Positions 58,335 through 64,000 of a stretch of DNA of 64,000 nucleotides are shown in pieces. Under the pieces are notes generated by a model. That model had not been told where the DNA came from and did not search any database. It worked only from the letters and a program-made list of their open reading frames with translations. The DNA lies in the NCBI RefSeq assembly GCF_021130785.1, contig NC_060211.1, forward strand, positions 21,189,001 to 21,253,000, written 5' to 3'. Position numbers and translations under genes: made by a program. The DNA comes from Homalodisca vitripennis (lineage: Eukaryota; Arthropoda; Insecta; Hemiptera; Cicadellidae). How positions within the stretch are numbered: the stretch's first letter is position 1; each line of letters begins with the position of its first letter.

Positions 58335-59280
58335 GAATAGAATAGAAACACTTATTTATTGAGGCGAAATTAGGACCATATAGTCCTTTCTTACAATAAT
58401 TAACCTCTTAAAAAACAATATTAATAGTACAAAATACAGCCAAAGTCAAATTCAAAGTCAAACCTTTTTATTGCCGTGGGCAATATAACAATTATGTGGA
58501 TATGACAAAAGTCATACAGGATAAATCTATAATTTTTACATTCGTTCACAATACCACATTCAGACCTGCAATCTTGACGTTTCCATACCACTCACTCGCC
58601 AATTTCCTCCACCGCCAACGCCAGTCCAGTCTTCTAAATTGGAGGTCTCTCAACTATAATTAAAAAACTCGTCCACACTATAGAATGCTTTATCTGCTAA
58701 AAAGCGCTTCAGACGTGTTTTAACGCATTGGGCGTTTTTACATTTTTCAGGAAATCTGTTGATGAACGGACACCTGCCTGCGAGGGTAGGTGTTCATAGA
58801 CCAACGTTCTGTGTCACCCAGTACAGTAGTTGTCTCTGCCTCTCGTTTCATATTCATATACGCTCGGCTCCTAGTCAGGGCACATTTTGACTTACAGTAT
58901 AAACCCGCTTCCAAGATATACGTAGAGACATGGCAAAGCCGAAAGCTGCAATTTTTTGGAAGCGATTCTCTGAAGTTCACGTTCGATGGTTCTGATCGCT
59001 TTCTTTTGAAGCCTGAAAACTTCAAAATTTTTGATTGTTTGAACAAGCTCCCCACAAAATTACTCCGTAGAAAAGATGTGGGCAGATCAGGCCGTAATAC
59101 GCCGCCATCAGCACCTGACTTGGGCAGTATTTGGCTAAAGATCTTAAAACATAAACGCCACATACTAATTTTTGAACAAACTGAATCAATATGAACATTG
59201 CATGTCAAACCTCGATCAAGGTATATTCCAAGGAATTTTGAGGAGTAAAATTCTTATAATGTGGAGTTTCCCACGCCCTG
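58335..59280 (-). mobile_element. 5'-truncated non-LTR retrotransposon (LINE)
   Basis: On the minus strand the element runs from the end of a reverse-transcriptase domain through a short 3' region to a tail of AATAAATAAGTGTTTCTATTC then TATTCTAC, i.e. a (TATTC)-type tail after AATAAA signals. An additional GGCAATAAAAAGG string at 58,466-58,480 may be an earlier polyadenylation site or a second tail. Direct repeats of about 73 bp lie on both sides. Confidence 0.75.
58640..59270 (-). pseudogene. LINE reverse transcriptase, C-terminal part, frameshifted
   Basis: From about 59,250 the minus strand reads [20 protein letters not shown] then CSKIS, the classic segment after the YADD box. After a frameshift near 59,110 it continues [20 protein letters not shown] then GACSNNQKF, and after another VFRLQKKAIRTI. 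Beyond further shifts it reads ILEAGLYCKSKCALTRSR and, near 58,780-58,640, RTLVYEHLPSQAGV and KTRLKRFLADKAFY. This order is that of the C-terminus of Jockey/CR1-type ORF2 proteins. The palm motifs lie upstream and are absent because of the 5' truncation. At least three frameshifts show it is dead. The open frame on the opposite strand is a shadow. Confidence 0.85.
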
Positions 59281-59282
59281 CG

Positions 59283-59356
59283 GAAGACACCATGGCCTGA
59301 GAGTGTCATCCCAATAGACCATGATCATCATTTTCAATTTCGATATAAAGGCAGTA
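59283..59356 (+). repeat. Direct repeat next to the truncated LINE 5' end
   Basis: Second copy of the sequence at 58,262-58,334 (GGCCTGAGAGTGTCATCCCA, ACCATGATCATCATTTT, AAGGCAGTA). It may be a very long target-site duplication. Confidence 0.85.
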
Positions 59357-60840
59357 CAGGTGGAATTTAAAACAAAGTTTCAACCCTCCAAGTTAACTAA
59401 TTTGAAAAGCATCGTGTTATCAGACAGATACATATAAGAACAAAGATATGGTTTCAACATCAACTAACTGTTGGGAGATATTTCGCTAACCGCTCAGGCA
59501 GTTAAACTTTATAGATGCTAATTTGTATTATGATTACATTTAAAGAGGATAACTATAGATTTCCTGCATACTCCTAATGGGCAATGGAGGAATTTTTAAT
59601 GTCAAATTTCAATTATGTTTTAGAGTAAAAGTTTAAAGTAACTGAAAAGATCAAAAAGCTATTAAAATTGATGATATAAATATAGAAATCAGCGGAAAAT
59701 ATCAAAATGACATGGAACTATGTTAATCCTACAAGAAACCAGATGCGGTAATATTTTACGCCGAATTAATAATATACAAATAACGCAAAAATGTCAGAGG
59801 ATGTAACAGCTTACAAACTAATCATAAGCGATCCTCGGTCAAGCCTGTGATCTATACAATGTCTAACTAATGAATCTGCTTGTTGATTAATAAAAATGTC
59901 GTGGTACAGACCCTCTCCTTTACCTGTAGATTGATTCACTATATGCAGAAAACATTGGTCGAATCAGAGAACAAAATAGCTTAGTTTATACACAAGTTAA
60001 CTCTATTATTCCTGCAACACTTTTCATTCCACCAATTTAGTCTGATTGTTATCTTTTTATAGAATTACTGTTTACAAGACCACAATTTTACTTAATACCA
60101 CTCATTTAGTACACTCATATACATTTAAAATTATACTAAAAATTTTACACTTTTTCTGTTATGTAAATGCAATTTTATTAGTATACTAAAGGTAATAGGT
60201 ATAACCAGATACTGTAAAGTAGATTCACTAAATTAAATCAGGTGAAATGCAGCAGGTAAATTGTGATTGTGTTATTAAATTTGTTTAGAATACAACAAAC
60301 TCGTTTGCATAACTGGAAGATGAAAGTTAATTAGTATCTTACTAATTAAATCTCGTTGTTATTATTACTTTTGAGACCCTTACCTAATTACTACTAATAA
60401 GTTCTTTGTACACAGACAAGTTCAACTTGTTGTTGTAATATAACTCTTGTGATTATAAATGTAATTATAGAAGAGTCAGTTGATGATTCCCTCGGGTTCA
60501 TACGTATGACTTTTCGTCATGGAATAAGGTTTATATAGTAGAAATACATTGATATGTGGTGTATGTGAAGTATGTAATGTATGTATGTAAGTATTTATGT
60601 GATGTATGTATGATTGAGAAAATGTTTTCTTGTTGTTCTCTGGAACTGCGAATTTCTTATTGGTGCTTTGAAAATAGTTAATATAAGTTTTTAACTTTTG
60701 TATAATATTTACAACATATCCAGTACAGTAAGTTCTAGTCAGTAGAAGACACCTTGCTATCTTTAAAATAGTTTAGGGCACTCCTATGCCAAAATCAATA
60801 CTGAATAGCTTATCCAAGTGACCGTTGTACACCGTGTATC
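59357..60840. other. AT-rich stretch, nothing coding recognised
   Basis: A (TATG)-type microsatellite occurs at about 60,555-60,620. No exon or repeat otherwise supported. Confidence 0.45.
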
Positions 60841-61130
60841 GTCGTGTTTAACCGCCGTCTGTCATTGGTGGACACATCGCGTATTCCCATCTGTATGTCT
60901 GTCTGCCGTCCAGGAGCGTCCCTTGGAACCCCAAAATTTAGTTATACCGTAGGAGCCGTTCTGGAGACATGGTCCGGTTGCGGTCGCTCACCCCTTTGTT
61001 CTCGTGGTAGTGGAATTGTTGCTCCGGGTCTCTATGCCCTCTTTTCTCGTATTGCTCCCATCGGAGATGACACGGTCCGATTGCGGTAGCTTACCCTTTT
61101 GTTCTCGTGATGGATCCTCTCTAAACATGT
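60841..61130 (+). repeat. GC-richer block with an internal ~105-bp repeat
   Basis: GGTCCGGTTGCGGTCGCTCA (60,972) and GGTCCGATTGCGGTAGCTTA (61,076) are each followed by CCCTTTTGTTCTCGTG-like strings and preceded by GGAGATGACACGG/GGAGACATGG. The open frame 60,844-61,089 across it has no domain, and the internal repeat makes a non-coding or transposon origin more likely than an exon. Confidence 0.45.
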
Positions 61131-61208
61131 TCCTAACCCGATGCTAGTGAAGATTGTCAGTGAAAGTGACTTAATCTTCCCAAATCTTTCCCTTAATCTT
61201 CACTGTAG

Positions 61209-61277
61209 CCCTGGAGGCCCTGGCCGAGCTGGAAGTCCCTCCTCGGATGAAGCGAGGCAAGAACCAAATCAACATTG
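61209..61277 (+). CDS. Candidate internal exon of an unidentified host gene (69 bp)
   Basis: The segment is preceded by a pyrimidine-rich tract ending in AG (TTCCCTTAATCTTCACTGTAG, with AG at 61,207-61,208) and followed by a consensus donor GTGAGT at 61,278-61,283. It encodes LEALAELEVPPRMKRGKNQI followed by NI, with G/C-rich third positions that stand out in this AT-rich region. Both splice junctions are phase 1 (2 + 66 + 1 bases), so it is a symmetric exon of 23 codons. The peptide is acidic then basic. I cannot name the protein. No partner exon was found nearby, so flanking introns would be long, and the repeats to the left may be intronic. It is the best host-gene signal in the window, but short. 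Confidence 0.5.
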
Positions 61278-62114
61278 GTGAGTTGGTATCTATTCTCAAA
61301 TGGACCCTTTACATCTCATGTTTCCCCCGTCCTTCTATATCCGGATGTAATTATTATCTTAATTTGTTGGGTATTTCTTTCTTCACGTTATATTTTTGCC
61401 TCCGAACTGGTTTCTCTTCATCTCTTCGAACTTAACACTTTTTGTGTAAGTTGATGATGCTTAAACTTTGTGTTTGAATTCTTGGAATTCGTCAGCCACA
61501 TTCAGTAAGGGATTTAAAACGGAATTTTAATACTTTGGTGCGGATCAAAATTTGCAAAAATTAGTAAATTAGTATTTAATACATTTAGTAGTTAGTTAAA
61601 AACGTTGTAAATTAGTAACCAGATAATAAAGTTTCCATTATAAAAAAGGTTGGTCATGAACATATTTAAGTGGAAAGTCTTATAAACATTCATTGAAGGA
61701 GCGAAATAATAGATTTTTAGCTGTCTGTTGTACGTATTATGGAATCCTATTAAAAATTACAAATCGTAGAGAAGGAACGGGTTAGTGACTAAGGCAATAA
61801 ACAATAATTACCACACTTGTCCATAATACTTCTATTAAGATATTATTCGTCTTGAGATACATATCTCTGGAGATAAGCCAAGTAATGGTGAAGGATCGTT
61901 TGGAATAAGCTCAATATTAAAGTCATTACACATTTCATTTTGCAGTTTCCATATGAAGATATTAAGCCTACATTTTGTGGATATATTAACTCTATGCTCA
62001 AATTGAAATAGGTAATGGAGTGCGAAAAAATACTTGCTCATAACGTAGTTACGTTGGGAAGGGTTGATTCAATGTAAATGTTGACTTTACCAGTGAATGT
62101 GAATGTTATTTGAT
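61278..62114. other. Probable intron sequence, nothing else recognised
   Basis: AT-rich sequence after the candidate donor site. The open frame 61,247-61,435 is read-through from the exon. Confidence 0.4.
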
Positions 62115-62215
62115 GAGACGAACATGAGTACAGATTTCAGGAGTAAAGTCTGCGACAGAGTCAGATTTCAGTCGCTGCACTAAGAGGAAGGTGAACTGGA
62201 GATAAAATCAACATT
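62115..62215 (+). repeat. Dispersed repeat shared with 36.6 kb
   Basis: CAGGAGTAAAGTCTGCGACA, GAGTCAGATTTCAGTCGCTG and GGAAGGTGAACTGGAGATAA match 36,590-36,660. Confidence 0.7.
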
Positions 62216-62699
62216 CATAAACACGTGCTTTTAACACTTATTGTGGTGTCTGTAGTAGTAAATTATTTCCATACTAATGTACCGATTTTTTTTTAAACTT
62301 TCGTAACTTCTATATAAATATATAATGTTTTTTTGTAATTTATATCGAGGTAAAAGGCAAATAAACAATATGAAATTGATTTCTTTTTAACAATTTGAAC
62401 CATTGCGATCACAAAAGTGGATTTCTAGATACGCCTTCCTTCTTCAAATTTTAAAAATTAAACAAAATAATCTCCTTTAAATGTCTTTGAATTCAAGTAA
62501 TAATAACTTAGGAGCTTTGTATAACTTTCTCTGAACATTATGTAGTTTAGGATGAGAAATTTCCTCACAATTCTGGTCCTCCCTAAGTCTGTAAGTCTCT
62601 TACTATGTCCAAATGTATCCATTATCCGATGAAAGTGCTCGGTTAGAGAATTGTGATGATGAGCTTGTTGTGATATTTCATTGTACTCTTAATATTTTC
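62216..62699. other. AT-rich stretch, nothing recognised
   Basis: No feature seen. Confidence 0.4.
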
Positions 62700-62806
62700 A
62701 GGAGGGAGTTAAGATCACTCTTAATGTTCCCTGGAGGGAGTTAAGGTTACTCTTAATGTTAACAGGAGTTTGATTGCTCTTAATGTCAACAGGAGTTAAA
62801 ATCACT
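62699..62806 (+). repeat. ~30-38-bp degenerate tandem repeat, four copies
   Basis: The core GGAGGGAGTTAAGnTnACTC then TTAATGTT recurs near 62,702, 62,732, 62,764 and 62,788 with AACAGGAGTT variants. Confidence 0.75.
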
Positions 62807-64000
62807 ACGTACCTCTTTTTGATGTAATGGACGATCAAGTACTCTCACCCAAAAAAATTTCCAATGTTTGACTTAGTGTATTTATCTATTTCCAAGTTAA
62901 TATTTCCTTCTGCTCCAAAATTTTACTCTAAATAGTTTTATTTCTGTGAATTGCGTTGCGTAATGTATGTATTATGTAACGAGGCTTTTTTATTTTGTTT
63001 CATCGTGACGTAGGGTGCTTTCCTTTGTTAATATTTTATGTGACAAGCGATTTGTGACAACCACCATCCAAGATTTATTTTTCAAAGTTTGAGATTGGCC
63101 AATCAATTCTTGACTCTATTTTGTTACCCAACCATGTATAGTCTTACATGCAATACAAAACTATTGCACTGCAATCGTTATTAATGAGGCTTTATATTCA
63201 GCGGAAATATAGTTTACTTTGTTTTACAAGAATGGGAGTCAGGTAAAGATTCTATCTTAACTTCTAATACCTCCGTCCATTAGTACGGAATGGGGCATAA
63301 CTTTCGGTGCAGCTCCACTGATAGTGACGAAAGAAAAACATCTTTCAAGATAAGGCCCATCAAGTAACAAAATAAAGTTTTAGAGGATCTGGCCAGATAT
63401 TACCTTAGAGATCTCTAAAAATGTATACAAACCCGTAGAAAAGTTTCAATAGGTGTGGGCTAATAAAAAACGATCCCAGTTCCTATGTGCAACGCTATTT
63501 CTAATGTTTTGTTTTTCCCGTCCACTTTATAATAAAATATCACTTTTTATGGTTTATTGCTCCTTTTTCGTCTTTTTCTAACGCTTTGCCTTTACAACTG
63601 TTACAATGTATTACGGATACTCTGCCCAGTTTTTGAGTATGTATAAAGTAAAATTAAAATGTTGTTGCTGATATGAAATTTGTACAAAACCATAAACTGT
63701 ATAATTAATTGTTAGCCATTTTTATCAAAACTATTAAAAAATCTGAGTTTGTATAAAAAAGAAAACATATCTCAATCTTCTGTTTAATAAAACATAAGTT
63801 CTTATTAGGGATGTTGAATGTTCTTTACTTAGTGTGTACGTTTTTTTCATTTACACCAAGTTACGTTAAACACGAATAGCATTACACAAAAGCGTTTTAA
63901 CCATTCCTGTGTGTTTATGAAATAGTTCACGGGTTCAAACCTCCTCTCTTAGATATGATCTTGTTGGTTACCCCATGAGCACGGCAATTAGTGTCGCCCT
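62807..64000. other. AT-rich stretch to the window end, nothing recognised
   Basis: No exon, RNA gene or repeat could be supported. Confidence 0.45.

Noticed and set aside
58790..59194. 134-codon plus-strand frame
   Set aside because: It is antisense to the LINE reverse-transcriptase remnant, whose minus-strand motifs are convincing.
1..64000. rRNA genes, viral insertions or bacterial operons
   Set aside because: No rRNA-like conserved blocks, viral protein motifs or operon structure were found on either strand.

Overview
The window is AT-rich, gene-poor eukaryotic DNA, most likely from an insect. It carries DD41D and other mariner-type transposons, a piggyBac-like MITE with TTAA flanks, non-LTR retrotransposon remnants, a Mutator-like transposase fragment, (TA)n microsatellites and GT/AG splice signals. 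Nothing bacterial is visible. A hemipteran source is only a guess, from the mixture of transposon types. Nearly every recognisable coding stretch comes from a mobile element. The one host-gene candidate is a 69-bp internal exon at 61,209-61,277 (+), so much of the right end may be intron.

Layout. 1-330 is a partial copy of a unit (Y) that recurs at 27.5 kb and 44.1 kb. 1.2-2.2 kb holds a diverged copy of the DNA around the Mutator-like transposase at 34 kb. 2.25-6.79 kb is an inverted repeat with a 76-bp tandem array in its left arm and a 46-bp tandem array in its spacer. 7-17 kb holds dispersed repeats with CTAG-type ends, a 177-bp triplication, (TA)n tracts, a 64-bp minisatellite and a perfect-looking hairpin.

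17.4-57.4 kb is dominated by two large, diverged inverted duplications that share a segment. Palindrome A has arms at 18.85-32.12 kb and 38.26-48.25 kb, with a 6.1-kb spacer. Palindrome B has arms at 47.13-49.23 kb and 54.96-57.36 kb, with a 5.7-kb spacer. A unit X therefore occurs three times (+, -, +). The A arms contain a 17-bp satellite with higher-order periods of 102, 119 and 187 bp. In the left arm this satellite is split by a 6.5-kb element (20,218-26,746) with GC-rich, hairpin-forming inverted ends. That element itself contains the piggyBac-like MITE. In the right arm a nearly intact mariner (38,960-40,280) has inserted. The spacer of A holds the Mutator-like fragment, a tRNA-derived hairpin and a reverse-transcriptase remnant. 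The spacer of B holds a mariner with ~500-bp terminal inverted repeats.

57.4-64 kb contains a 5'-truncated LINE flanked by unusually long direct repeats, a GC-richer repeat at 60.8-61.1 kb, the exon candidate, and otherwise plain AT-rich DNA. The genes do not form a pathway. The window is best read as a record of repeated inverted duplication, satellite expansion and nested transposition. All similarity statements come from reading by eye, without alignment software.
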